Origin: Tubiluchus corallicola
Taxonomy: Eukaryota; Priapulida; Priapulimorpha; Priapulimorphida; Tubiluchidae
Assembly: GCA_030141605.1 (NCBI GenBank)
Contig: JAQGDQ010000002.1
Location: 312,001-372,000, forward strand
Length of the DNA stretch: 60,000 bases
Direction: 5' to 3'
The translations under genes were made by a program, and so were the position numbers. Within the stretch, counting starts at the first letter, position 1, and each line of letters starts with the position of its first letter. A model generated the notes under the pieces. The model did no database searches and was not told the origin of the DNA. It saw only the letters and a program-made list of their open reading frames with translations. Below are positions 11,001-24,655 of this stretch, one piece after another.

Positions 11001-14000
11001 GGTACAGCATTAGTCGGTTGCTGTGCTTCTCTGTGACTTCTAAGCTCAAAGATTTGTCTGTGAGAGTTAAATTGTTGAAAATTAATGCAAGGTTGGTAGA
11101 TAAATGGCTAGAATTCATAAAAGCGTTCACTTAACTTTTGTTTGTGTATGCATGTGTATTTCAGAATCTGATGATGATGGTCGACATGGACGTAAGAGAA
11201 GGCATTCCCGCTCTCGTTCTCGAAGCCCCCACCGACATGAGATTAAAAGAGAACATTCTCCTCCTGTAAGGGATGAAGAAATAGATCTGATAGATCCTGC
11301 TCGGACTGTTCTTGATAGATGTGAGTGTAGCTTAGAGAGTTTGCGTGTAATGTAATTTACGTATCTCTCTGTAAGTAGGTTTTGAAATGCATCTTGCATC
11401 AAATTTATGATTATATTCTTTTTATTTATAAGCGTTTCGTAGCTTACTTTTTGTTGTAGTTCAAGTTGGTAAAAAATCTGTGTTACTGAAATACTATGTT
11501 TCGTCTCTATTTTATAATGTAAAAGTAAAAGTTGTGCAATAGTTTCAGGCTTTCTGTAATGATTTGTGGAGTTTGCAATGTCAACTTTATAGTTGAGTGT
11601 TTGCTGTCCTGTTGCAACAGTGTTTCAACATTTCCAATAATGCTATGCAGCTAGTATCCTTCGTAAATTGCACAGTAGCAAACTAGAACAATAATTATTG
11701 AAAATGCTTAAAGTTTGTCAGTTTTTTCATCTGGACTCTTTTTTACATATGCGTATTTGTGAATGCTGTTTAATACATACTTTGCTCATTTAATAAATTT
11801 ATAAAAGGCGTGCCTTAAAATGCAGCAAAATATTTCAGACAACTCTGATTTGAGTTTAAGAATAAACAAGGAATCGTTGTCAGCTTCTCCTCTATCAAAG
11901 TTTGGCTTTGCTTTTATGTGGTCTGGAGTTCGTGCAACGTATGGAGTGAACAAGGGCATTGTGTGTTTTGAGTGCAAAGTAAGTACCGTTTGGCACGTGT
12001 GAGATAAAAAATGTAATAAATTTCACATATAGTTCCGTTTTCTGCCGTAAATGCTGTGGTTTCCATAAGGTATTGCAAGCACCAATAGGCAGTAGTATGT
12101 TAAATAGTGTGGCATTGAATAAGAAATTTTTTTCATAGTTGAGGTTTTCTTTGTTTTGGCAGAAATTTAAATTATTTGATAAAAATGCCAGTTCTGTATT
12201 TATTATGTAACTAGATTTTTTTTTGTTATTTATATGCCTGTTATATTGTTTCGTAATGAAAAGTTTGTTGTACTTGTGACTGTGTAAGTGGCTTGTCTTG
12301 CAAGGATAACGGTGAAAAAATGGGCATGTTGGCTATGTATATACATATTTCTTGCAGGATAGTCGTTGGACTGAGGGGGGGTTTTGTTTTCAGAAAGCAT
12401 GCTAAAATTTTAGTTCCAAACACACTTTTGTTCTATACCTATGTTATCTCTTATCCTTCTTTTTATGTTGAATTGTTTGAAAATTTACATTGTTTTATCT
12501 TCATCTTTCTTGAATTACCCAGTGAAACTAATTAAATCAACCTGCTGCTGCTGATTGAGCAAATTCTTAAATGTCTTTGTTATAATAGGCCAGATAACTT
12601 CCATTATTAAGAAAGCCGTGCAATATGTAATCTCAATTAGAAAGTCAATGCTTACATTCCTTTAACAGTAAAGTGTATGTAGTCAAGGCTAATGCAAGCT
12701 TAACAACTAAAGACATGACATGCATTGTTGTGATTTTTCATCAAAATACGGAAACAGCAGAGCAAGTTACAAATCAGACATCAACTTTTGCAAGTTTCAT
12801 TTAATTATTTTTTTCTTTGTTTAAGCTGTTTGTGTTTCTTGATGTTGTGTATATTTACAGTAGCAATTATATTGTGCTGTGATGTTTGATGTAGATTGTA
12901 GATGAGATGGAGACGACATTCACAGAAGCCGAACAGGATCCTTTTGTTGTCCGCGTAGGTTGGTCAACAGACTACTCTTCATTGCAGCTTGGTAAGCTAG
13001 TCTAGGTTACGTAACATCATTGATTACCCCTGCTTTTGTGTTTTTATTCTGTTGCTTCGTATTCCTATTGCACGTGCACCGAAAATTGCATATTTTCAGT
13101 TTCTTCATCATATTTTGCATTTTTATTTTTGACATTAATGTACCCAACAGATGTAAACATATTTATTTATATCTTTAAAAGTATGTAAATTAAGCAACCA
13201 ATTAAATGTGATATTAGAACGATACAAAATGGTATAATGTCAGAGAAAGTGTCAAGATGGTGGAAGAGAAAGACTAGTAGGTCACTTACCCTCATTTACA
13301 TTGTTTATGATATAGCTTGTGAAGCAGCACTTTAAATGCATATGTTCTAATTAACATTTCAGTTAATCACATCCTAAGTCAAATTAATACATATTAAATA
13401 TAGTAAGGTTTAACTGCCTGTAGGTGAAGAACAACTGTCTTATGGTTATGGAGGAACTGGGAAGGCATCTGCTAGTTGCAAGTTTAACGACTTTGGTGAC
13501 CGCTTTGGAGCTGGTGATGTCATTTGTAGTATGGTGGTATGTAGTTTTTTTATTAGATTACCAAACTTGACAAATTTCATTTCAAGGCATGAAAAATAGT
13601 ATGATTTTCTTTTTTTATTTGGAAAATAGTAAATATAATCAGGTTTCTATTTATTTTATTTAATGTATACATTAGTATCTAGAATAACCTCAGTTGTGGT
13701 AATTACAGGATTTCACTTCTTGGCCCGTGAAGATTTCGTATGTGAAAAACGGTGAAGATCTAGGTGTAGCATTTACCATTCCAGAGAGTGACCTTGGTGA
13801 TAGGGCGCTCTTTCCTCACATCTTGACTAAAAACATGTCATTTGAAGTGAACTTTGGTCAGAAGGATGAGCCGTATTTTCCTACTCCTGAAAGCGCAACA
13901 CTGATTGATAAACTGCCATTGGAAGACAGGGTTAGAGGGTCTATTGCTCCTGACAAAAAAAGTGACTGCACAGTAAGTTTTGCTTACAGTAATTAATGTT

Positions 14001-17000
14001 TCTTGTGAAAATGTTACTACTAATATTTTAATTTTAGTTGTTAAATTGTTTTGTTATGTAACTAGCTGCCAAAATATTGTACATTAAGTTGTGAATTGCT
14101 TCTTAATAATTATTTTGAAGAACCTTGGTAGGTATTTTTGAAGAACCTTGATAGGTATTTTAGTTATGGCGGGACTTTTTTTTTGGTTGAGCTAACTACT
14201 TAAATTGACGTAATGATAATTAATATTTTGCAGTTTGTCATGATGTGTGGATTGCCAGGGTGTGGCAAGACTACTTGGGCTCAGAAGTTTGCTAGTGAAC
14301 ATCCGGAGGACAAATACTATATTCTTGGAACCAACAATATTTTGGATAAAATGAGAGTGAGTGTAGTTTTGGGCACGATTTTTTCTTATTGCTTTCTTAA
14401 AAAAATCTATGAATGTCACTATCTCTTATTTGTCGTAGACATTTATGTATTATATATATATACTGAATTAAGTTATTTTTTTAATAGGTAATGGGTCTAC
14501 CAAGAAAAAACAACTACCATGGTCGATGGGATGTCCTTATTGACATGGCAACAAAGTGCTTGAATAAAATGTTTGAAATAGCTGTTAGACAAAAACGCAA
14601 TTATATATTGGATCAGGTAATGGTGTTATGTAAAGAAACCAAAATTTTTTGCAATCATTTAGTTTTAATTCGTTTAATAGAATCAGTCTGCATTGAGTAA
14701 ATGCTGAATGTCTTGAATTTACTGAATATGATCCAGATGATACTCGATTTATAAAAGTGTAGCGATGACACTGCTTAACACGTTCCAAAAGTAATAGAGA
14801 ATTTGTATGTTTGATTTTAGTGTGCAGACTTGGTAATATTTGATAGCGGTGATATAGTTGCTCTGAGGCTGACTGGTAGGATTCTTGATGAGCTATGTTT
14901 ATGAGTAGAACAAGTTTTGCAAGCTTAGGTATGTTTAGGAATAATGGCTGCCAACTGCTGTCGACGCAGTTGACACATGGATATTTACATATGCTAGAGA
15001 AGTATTTGACATTTAGCTGCTATCGACGCAGCTTGGATTACATCGCACAGCAATGCACCTAATAGTGATTATGTTCACAGTGACCATTGAGATGCAGATA
15101 AACTAATGCTGGTGTACAGCCAAATATAAATTAGATCAAAGTAAGCCTAATACCAGCTATAGTGGTTTTCCTATCAGCTGCTATTGATGCAGCTTTGAAG
15201 TGAACCAATGAAGATGACATCACCTAACGTGACTAGAACAGTTTACTAATGTATGCAGAGTGCTAGAGAAACGTGAAATAACTAGGAAATCCACAGTTTG
15301 GTGTTAGAGTATAAAACATATCAGTTACGATTGGTATCACTGCAGTCTGACTAAAGTTATATTAAAACTTGACAGTTGTTATAACACCATAATAAAGGGC
15401 AGAGGGTGCTACATCTGGTAGTAATGATATGTGAGTGATAAATTGACCTCGTGTTGCCAACATCATGGCAAGTGAAGCACAAAGCATATAATGTCGTGAA
15501 TGTACCAAGAAATGTTCTACAAAACGAAAGTCATTACAGACTTCCAGTGTGCTTATTTATAGCAAGTCATATTTGTACTCGAGTGAAGCAATGTATCGCC
15601 AGGAAAAGCGTATTACCGTCGCGATATAGAAGAAATGTCCTAATCATCACTTCCGTTACAAGTTTGCACACTAGTGAACAAGGATGATTGTTCACAGACA
15701 TTGATATTATTGAAAAGTATTACAATGTGCAAATTTAAAGCAGGAGTAGAACCACTTAGGAATGGTTAAGGTACTTTTTGTAAAGTTAACCACAGAGCAA
15801 CTATGGTCTGTTTGCGTGACAAATATATTTGAAAAATGCCTATTTTAATATTTACTTTGGGGTTGGAAATAATGAGAATAACTCTGCATATGTTTGGACA
15901 GAAAAATCTATAATTTGTAAGTATTATTCTTAGCTGTAATATGCCAAATTTGATATTAGGAATAGCTGAGTAGTATCAATAGTAAAATTGCTATTGGTGA
16001 GTATATACTAACCAGTTTTTCAAGTTACTCAAAGTTATGTTTTCAGAAGGCATTTTTCAAAGATAAAAAGGTAAGCAAGATTTTTTTACTATTACACAGC
16101 AGAAGAAAAGCTGGACTCTTATGACGTGAGTATGTCATTTAATTTGTTATCGTAGGACTTATTGTCTCTGTAAGGGATAGGTGCTGTGCAAGAAATATGA
16201 CAATATAAAACTATTAGTCAATGAATTTAGCAACATAGCTTAGCTAATAAATAAATGTTTTGTGTGCATTTTTTGTACGTGTATTGCACAGTGTATATTT
16301 TGATGTTATTCACTTACATTGCTGTGAGAGATTTGTTGGAGTTTATACCTGTGCTTGTTATTGTTATCATCGTTGATTTGCTTCAACCTAACATGATTTT
16401 TTGAATGGATTAGTATTGAACATGTCCAGTGTTTAGGAGCAGAGAACATTTAATTGTTAACACATGTTGTATTTAAACTCGACAAATAATTTTTGACATG
16501 AGTAAACATACTCTGCATTTTGAAGACACCATTTGAAGTATTTGCTTTTGTTCATGGTTGATTACCTTTCAAAATGGTGTTTTGTCATACACGCGACTTT
16601 GCAACCGGAGATGTCTTGTTTTGATGGAAAACTCTACGAACCGCATTTCTTTTATGTGGGAAACATGTTTGCTTGTTGAACACATTGAAGCATTTATAAT
16701 AAATTGAGAGGTAATGTTGAAAACCTCGATGCTCAGTGCACAGAAGTTATTATTTTGAAAGTGGTTTTTGGTTTGTTGTAAGCAGTAATTTGAAACTGTA
16801 CTATTGAAGATGGTGCATGTTGCTCAATGCTCAGCTTGCTAGCAGTATTAATGACGTTAGGGGATGTGCTCTTTTGAGATCTATGTTAAGATTACTAAAA
16901 CAAGTGTTTCTTGCTTTTAATGTAAAGTTTTTTAAGCAAAATTGTAATCTGAATTGTTGAAATAAGAAAGTAGATAGAATTGATTAATACAGTAAATATG

Positions 17001-20000
17001 TGAACCGAGTTGTAAGCAATTGGCATCCATCACACTTTATTGATGAATTTTTTGACTCACTACATGAACATTCAGAAATATTATTATATATCAATGTAAT
17101 TTTCATCTTTTTCAAAAGATAATGTATCTGATGTTTGTACTTTTTCAGTTGACTATAGTTAGCTCCAGCTGAACTGAGATTTTTACTAGAAATTTTACTG
17201 AAAAACTGTGTATTAAACAGTGATTAGATGTGTCATACTAGTTATTAAAGATGTTTCTCAGTTTGGGGTTAATGTTTTATCTCTGCTAATTTAAGTTGGA
17301 GTTTTCTATGTCAAGGTTTTTATGTAATAATACAAGCATATTTATAAAAAATCAAATGTCATTTAAAAATCTTTCTAATAGTATTGGTAAGCTTGCTTAG
17401 GGTGTTGTAGCATTAAAGTATAATACTCCACGAAGGACTTAAGCTTTTGCCACTTTTAGCTATTTTTATGTTTATGGAAATGTCATTGTGCAAGTACACA
17501 GACCCATAGCTATCAGCTGGTTGCCAGTGGCCAATAAGCTAGCCTGTGCTTGAATATGTTGGCAGTCAAACAGTGCTAATATAATTGTTAGTTTGTAGGC
17601 CTTCCTTTAAAGACACAATACTTACTTGAGCGCTAAGGACATTTTTTAAATAAAATTCATTTAAAAAATTAAAATTTCCTTAACCTGTTCTGCAAAAGCA
17701 TGATAGGTAAATGCTGTTGTCAGATTGTTTTTGTACTGATAAGATTTGCAGAAACAGAAGATTCTATGAAATTAAAAAGTACTGATAAGTTAAGCTGAGT
17801 TATATATTTGTTTATTTCACTTGTTTTATATGTAATCTGCATATCTTATTGTCTCAGATAGAATGCTAATTATTATTAGTGCATAAGTCACGGCTGATGG
17901 ATACCAAGGCTTGCTGTGTGTGTTTAAATGTCATTCATTTTTCACAAAGAGATAGGCATCTTTGCAACTTGTCATCACAATGTTTTCTTGTGGTTCGTCA
18001 TTGTAAATAATCAGGAGTTTGTCATTGATAATAAATTTCTGACTAGTTAAAATATATAAAAAGTATATGTTACAAAATTAATTAAGTTACACATTAACCG
18101 TCATTAATTACAGTTTGTTAAGTCTCTGCGCGATCATTACCGAGTAAGTTAAGGTCAGTGTAAGATGTTGAGTGCTTATGAGCTTTTTGACGTATTTTTT
18201 GATCATTGTTGTTATATATACATATGTATTTGGAAAAGCGTTATAGCTTTTGATTGGAAGATATGTGATGTTTATTTCTGTTCACCGTTTGATATCACTT
18301 GATTCTAGTTGTTTACGTTTAAGAATTTACATTTTTCCTTGACGTTCAGTTGTTTGTATTAAAGATAGCATAGTTAAATGTCTGTGAGGTAATTTATTGT
18401 AACATATTATTGAAAGTTGGATGCCAATTGAATTTTACATATTATGATGTACAGTATTGATATACATAAGCAATTGTACATATATAACACATAATGTGTC
18501 CAGTAAACTAGTTGTTTGAATGTCATGTAAGTTCGTGGCTGGATCAAGGTAAGTGGGGCGAGTGGGTTATGGGTTGGGATCATCCATTGTACGCGACACC
18601 AAATTAAAGCATCCGTGCAAGCTTTTTATTGCAGTTGATATATATTATTACACATCAGGAGGGCATTGGTCTTGCAGACCATGCTTAGCCTCATGTTGCC
18701 ATGACAATGATCATGTGATTATAACAACCATTATGTGTCCAGACCAATGTATATCCATCAGCACAACGGAGAAAAATGCGTCCGTTTGAAGGATTCAAGC
18801 GAAAAGCTATTGTCATTGTACCAGAGGATGAAGAATTTAAGATTCGATGTGAAAAGAGAACAAATGAAGAGGGAAAATTAGTACCTGATAGCGCCGTAAA
18901 TGAGATGAAAGGTAAGGTAATTGTAAGGTACTGGGTTTGTCATCACGTAATACTTAAATAACTGACTATAGTTAAATGTAGTTATGATTTATTAACAAAT
19001 CCTTGTCATGGTGTGTCTATTCTGTTTGCTCCTCTAATGTTCCATTGCAGTGTACCAATTATGAAACTGTCCAGCTATCTGCACTGCTTAAACTAGTTAC
19101 CTATCATAGAGGCATAATTATAGTAGAAACAGACTGCTATTTTAGCCAGTGGTGCACCTCTTGAAGCTTTTGGCTAGTTGTGTGTGTTATTTTTTCTTTT
19201 AGTAGCTCAAGTGCTTTCAAAGGATGGATGGTTTCATAAATGGCACATACATTAAAATTCAAGTTTGCAAACGTACAAAAAATTGTTGCATGCTCATTAC
19301 CTTCCCTACCTACAATATGTCGCTAGAAGTTCTGTGTTATGTGTCGTCTCTGTTATGTAAGAATTTATATCAGCTGCAGAATCAAAATTACTGTGCACTT
19401 ACAATACAGTTGTTATTTGCAGCAAACTTTGTCTTACCCAATATTGGTGATCTCTTTGATGAAGTGGAGTTTGTAGAACTGCAAAGAGAAGAGGCAGAAA
19501 AGCTAGTGACTAAATATAGAGAGGAAGGAAGGGCTGCTCTTCCTCCGGAGGCTAAACGCCGCCGTGAAAGTTTTGATCGTCCTCGCGGTGGTGGTGGTAG
19601 CAGTGGTGGCAGCTTCCGTGGCCGTGATGACAGAGGCGGTGAGATTTTTATTTAAACGTGTTGCTCTTAGCAGTGGCTGACTACAATGAAAAGATTGTTT
19701 GCAAAGCAGAGTTATGTTTTTTCGTTTTGTGATACTTGAGTTTTTGTGCTTATTTATAGGGTTTAGAGGTGGATTTCGTGGGAGAGGCGCTCCTGACAGA
19801 TTTGGAGGGGGCAGAGACATGTTCCGAGGAGGACGTGGTGAAGGCTTTGGGGGTTACCGAGGTGGCTATACACCCAGAGGTTCACGGGGAGGTAACATTG
19901 GTCGTGACGATCGTAGATTTGGAGGAGGCAGCAGTTTTAATCGAGGTAACATGCGAGGTAATATGAATTATATTGTAATGCATGTGTACGCATGAATCAC

Positions 20001-21284
20001 TCAAAGCGGTGAGCAAAGGTATGACTTGTTCATACAAGAAATAACCACTTAGCTAATGTTTCCTAGAGCTCTGTTTGCTTTGTTAAAGTTAGTGAGAGAT
20101 AACTATTGTAATTTAGAATGAATTAAACGACACAATTGACCATGTAACAACATTTGTACTCTCTAGTTTGATGATAATGAATGGACTCTTCAAAACAAAA
20201 CTAACAAACCGTTAAGGGATAACTTTTTTATTAGTCATAGCAGTTACTGTTTGCATAGCAAATCGAATCAGCAATTAAAGTAGGTCCACTGATTTTCATC
20301 TATCAAATCTATCTTCTTAGTGTTTGAATATTAACAATTATTAATACTTTAGTCATTTGAAATGCTGTACTTAAATCATAATTTTAGGTGGAAGAGGAAG
20401 CTTTGATCGTAGTTCACGTGGCGGATCTTCATATGGCGGTGGCGGATCTTCGTATGGTGGAGGCTCATCTTACAGAGGTGGGAGTGGTGGCTCGTCTTAC
20501 AGAGGCAGTGGCGGCTCATCTTTTGGAGGAGGTGGCAGTGGCGGCGGCAGAGGAGGCGGCGGCTACAAATCTGGAGGAGGCACATCATGGCAAAGTCGTA
20601 ATCAGGGCGGCTATGGCAATCGATCATCTGGACAGGTAGAGACAATTTTTTACAACTTTACGGTTATAATTGATATTACAATTTTGAAACAGGGAGATAA
20701 ATTTACATATCTTTTACAACAAACAACAGAGATGTGTTGCTCTTTTTTCATTAGCAACTTGATTTAAATTCTGACCTTGTTTACTCTATATAGTCAAGCT
20801 GGGGTGGCAGCAGTTATAGTCAGCAGGGCTACGGCAGTGGTAGTAGTGGTGGTTATGGTCAGTATGGACAGAGCGGTGGATATGGAAGCCAACCTAGCAG
20901 TTATAGTTCTGGTTATGGGCAGGTACCTATTTTAGTTAATATATTTTTAAGCGCTTTACTTCCTTTTATGGTTAAGCTGTTCGTCACATCAAATTAGTGC
21001 TTGCCAGAATGTGAGTGCTTCGGCTTAATTTTACAGTGACACTTTAATTTATGTTCTTTTTAAATTACTTATATAACCTTTGCGTATAGGGCTATGGACA
21101 GCAGTCCTATGGTGGGCAGCAATCTGGACAGTACTCTAGTGGATACAATTATGGTCAAGGCAATTATTCTCAGCAGTATCCACAGCAGTACGGTCAGCAA
21201 CAGTACTCCAGCGGAGGATACAATTACGGCTCGTACGGTACTAGTGGAACTGGATACGGCGGTTACAGTGGTGGCTATAGGTAG
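8087..21284 (+). CDS. HNRNPU-like: hnRNP U-like protein (SAP-SPRY-PNK-like-RGG), complete
   Basis: There are 18 coding exons: 8087-8213, 10196-10311, 10420-10485, 10618-10683, 10797-11001, 11165-11320, 11839-11978, 12895-12991, 13424-13536, 13709-13972, 14234-14356, 14488-14616, 18743-18911, 19423-19638, 19760-19957, 20388-20635, 20794-20922 and 21090-21284. Total 2757 nt, 918 aa; all junction phases agree. Residues ~7-41 are a SAP DNA-binding domain ([18 protein letters not shown]). Next come an acidic linker (~43-190), an RS/KR-rich patch ([15 protein letters not shown]) and a SPRY domain (~245-440). A P-loop kinase-like domain follows, with Walker [11 protein letters not shown] (~456-465) and the family ILDQTNV motif. 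The tail from ~635 is RGG-, then GY- and GQ-rich. In vertebrates the family binds scaffold DNA and nuclear RNA and acts in chromatin organisation and splicing. HNRNPU versus HNRNPUL1/2 is not resolved. The largest intron is 4.1 kb (14617-18742). Confidence 0.95.
9100..9192. repeat. Near-perfect inverted repeat, 39-bp arms
   Basis: Arms 9100-9138 and 9154-9192 are reverse complements at 38 of 39 positions around a 15-base loop. It lies in the first intron of the hnRNP U-like gene. On the transcript it would form a stable hairpin. A tiny MITE is the likeliest origin; no flanking duplication was identified. Confidence 0.9.
14117..14162 (+). repeat. 23-bp tandem duplication in intron
   Basis: Two adjacent copies of GAAGAACCTTGGTAGGTATT plus three bases, differing at an internal G/A and at the last base, about 70 bp before exon 11 of the hnRNP U-like gene. 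It looks like a recent local duplication with no evident function. Confidence 0.8.
14951..15198. repeat. Three diverged GCTGCTATCGACGCAGC palindromes
   Basis: Near-palindromic motifs recur at about 14952-14972 (CAACTGCTGTCGACGCAGTTG), 15014-15033 (AGCTGCTATCGACGCAGC) and 15176-15195 (CAGCTGCTATTGATGCAGCT). They lie in the 4.1-kb intron of the hnRNP U-like gene. The spacing is irregular. They could be subterminal repeats of a decayed mobile element. No coding potential is seen in the surrounding intron. Confidence 0.55.
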
Positions 21285-24200
21285 ACTGTTGTTATTGCCT
21301 GGTTTAGTAGACACTTGGTGTGCTTTATAGGCACAATATTGTCCCTTGCTGTGTTTGTGGTAATTTTTAATCGCATTTATTACTGATGTTTGCATAAATC
21401 CCAAAAATATAATTATCATTGCTACTTTGGCTGAGAAAATTATGGTGTATGCATTTAGCACACGTTTGTCAGTTTGTGAATATTGTTATGTTAAAGTGGT
21501 TGCAGGCAAGCATGATGTAATATGTGTAAAGATATTCTTTTAATCGTCTTGTGAAAATTGCCGCAACTTTAATCTTCCAAAAAAATCATCATTAGAAGTG
21601 TATTCAATGATATACGTATTGCACAATATTCAAGACCTGTAGATATTTAGTGGTCCTCTTGTGTCTTTTTATCGAACAGATTTTTTTATCATACAAATTT
21701 GCATTTGATCTGAATTACTTTGTTGAAATTTGAAGTAGAAAAATGCTTGCTAATTTCTTATGAAGTTATTATTCGTTAGTAACAAGCAGCAACCTGACAC
21801 AGTTGCACAAATCTATCATATTTAGTTGTTTTCTCATAACACATTTTGGCATAAAAATGCAAAGTTTGTTCATTTCGCATATTCATTAATTGTTACTACA
21901 TTCATGAAGCGTCAAGATCTTATGCATGGTTTGTATTAATAGAATACAAAAAAAACAGCGACATACTATTTGAAATTTACACAATCAGTGTTTGAATTTC
22001 TCATGATGTACATAGTAAGCATTGTATAAAATATCTTTGCATGGATGTTAGCAAAAAAAGTTCTTAACAGTTCTTGTGGTTATTATGTTAGTTACCATAG
22101 TGCTGATGCAAAATTACAGTGACCATTTTAGTAACCTGAATATATAATCATGCGTGTTTAGTTTACTATTTTATTGCTACCTAGACCTGTTACAGTTCTC
22201 CAAGAAAATGTGAATGACAAGTGAATCTTGAAATCGCAAACAAAAATCAAATTTTGAACTTTTGTCTGTTCGGAATGCCTGTAAAAAATTATTTGTGTTC
22301 AATTTTTCTATTCAATAAAGTTCTGGTAAGTACACTGGTTATTTCTCTTTTTAACTCTATGAAAAGATGGATGGCATTTGTGAACACATTAATTAATGTT
22401 TCATAAAAAATACAAAAACTGGATCTGCTTCATTTTATATTGCCATATATTGCAAATCTTCAACAACAACAAAGAATTTAAAGATAATGATCAGCATTAT
22501 TAACAACATCAAATTGTACATGTTTTATCAACAGTGGCATAAATTACAGGTAAGGCAGCCAGCACAGTGATATACAAGATCGGCAGCAAGTGTTAAGCCC
22601 CACTTACCAGGCCCATTCTCGGTGTGCTGTTGAAAATGTTCAGTTTGACGTCATCACTCCTTGGGCTTGCTGGCCGTTGAAAAAGTTTTCAATTTTCAAC
22701 CTATTATTTAATTATCAGCATTGCTATAGATGTTAAAATCTATACTTTTTACCATACTCTAAAGGTAGGATATAAAAAATCGTACTGTTTTCCTTTAAGC
22801 AAATCATTGCAAAGGGTTCAATCATTTCACTCAAAAATGTGAGTGTTATATTAAGATTTTGTGTGAATGATTAAACATTGTTACTTTCGGTCAAAATGCT
22901 GGGCATCAACGAAAGAATGTCAAATATATATTTTTTAATTATAATGCAATAAAATTAGCTCCACAATGCCTTGGTACAAAATTGATACATGATCAGTATA
23001 AAACATAAGTATGGGTTTAAACAACATGCTACTCCAGTTAAGCTTAGTGAAAGTGTTCAGCTCATGTTCTCTCTCACGTGCTTTTGATAAGTCTTTTAGC
23101 TTAGAGAAACTTAATAAATCCAATTTTTTTATCTTTCCAGGCGCTACACAATAATATATATCTGCATGAAGTTTCCCATGTACAACATTTCACCATTATG
23201 TCTCTGTTTTGCTAATGAATTTAGTTGCAGAAATTCTGTATGGATTGAAAACATAAACATAATACTAACAATGCACTCTTGACTTTGACTCTGGCAGTCT
23301 ATTTCAATATATTCTCCAGGTATATTTGTGAGTAGCTTTTGTGACAGTGCAGCAGCCCATGAGCTAGTAATATAAAAGGAAATCTTGACATCTCTGCTGG
23401 TTGATGGATGTTTCCCAATCTGTGTATTTGTCATCAGGCAATACTGAGACATTACATTCTGTGAGGACTACAATTACTGCAGCTTCCTTGCCCTAGTAAT
23501 GATTTTCAAGAACAAACAGCAGTTGTTTTGTTTTGTTATTTACAACAAATGTTCAAATTACCCATAAAACCATAATGATGCAGCAATCATCACCAACAGA
23601 TTTGATTGCACAACAAGTAAATCTGTCATCATCTTAATTACTACTATTTACTAACATCACTAGCCATATAATGAACATAGGGTTAATAAGCCTTTTCACA
23701 GTTCCAGCGATTGATAATGAACGTGAACCAGACAATGCATACTTGTGTACACTTGACATTGCCTTGCAGCCCATGTAATAGTAACAGTTTTAACAGCTAG
23801 TTAGAACCGTGCCTAGTTATTTTTTCTTGTTTCCAAGTTAGATCCTGCTAGTAAATCATTCTGCAACGCACAGACTAATGCATAATTAAGTAAAGTCCAC
23901 GTGAAACAACAAGGAAAGGCATTGCAACTGAAGTTGTTGAACTGTACCTACGGCTTTGCTTTACCCACACATCATGTGACGGTTGTCGTTAAGACGCATT
24001 GCTCGGGTACACTTAGCCTTTGACCTATAGCAACTGTGTGTTCACATGATGAAACTGTGGAATTGAAAAGGCTTATTTATAAGACAGCACTTTTCATTGG
24101 TAATACTGGTCAGAGTCTTTTACTGATCTAAGTCTAACTCATATAACTGAGAAGCTGCTATATAAAAGCCATTTTCTTCAGGATTACAATCACTGTGTTT

Positions 24201-24655
24201 TCCTAATTCGTATATTAATGATTTTCACTTTGAAAACGAACCATCTGACCAATCAACATTTACAAAATCAAAAAAATTAATGTACATCTATAGATTATAA
24301 ATATAACAAAGCGCACTGCATTAGAACTACAAGGCGAAAAGTTACTGGAGAAAATCCTGTATTTTCACTCAAGTGTATTCATTGTTATCAATGGCATTCT
24401 AATACTTATTACTAAAGCAAGTAGTAGGCAGTATTAATTTTAGTATTACTGTATTAGCTTATTTACATGGTGATCATCAGGCAATGTATCTCAAGCATAA
24501 ACAGAAGAAAATGTGCACATCAAATTAAAAAGCAAATAACCATAAATTAAATAAATAAGCTTATATACAAAAATCGTAATGGCAGTAAGACGTTTGTGCC
24601 GCTATCTCCTGAACAGTGCATTTATCTCATTTGACGGGCTATAAAATCTACTGTA
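21285..24655. other. Convergent intergenic region and 3' UTRs
   Basis: This is the space between the stop codons of the plus-strand hnRNP U-like gene and the minus-strand ENTPD gene. The first ~1 kb is probably the hnRNP U-like 3' UTR, ending near the AATAAA at 22314. No exon with conserved coding content was recognised. The open frame at 23144-23452 on the minus strand lies downstream of the ENTPD stop codon and has no family match. Confidence 0.6.
22314..22319 (+). terminator. Poly(A) signal of hnRNP U-like gene
   Basis: AATAAA about 1.03 kb after the stop codon, followed by a GT-containing stretch. It is the clearest signal in the 3' region. The implied 3' UTR is about 1 kb and AT-rich. 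Confidence 0.5.

Noticed and set aside
23144-23452. Minus-strand open frame with SSWAAALSQKLL, first taken as the last ENTPD exon
   Set aside because: The exon at 24656-24733 matches the family C-terminus (KKKINGAETSWSLGATF) far better, has the right phase and stop, and comes earlier. The other could only be an unproven alternative end.
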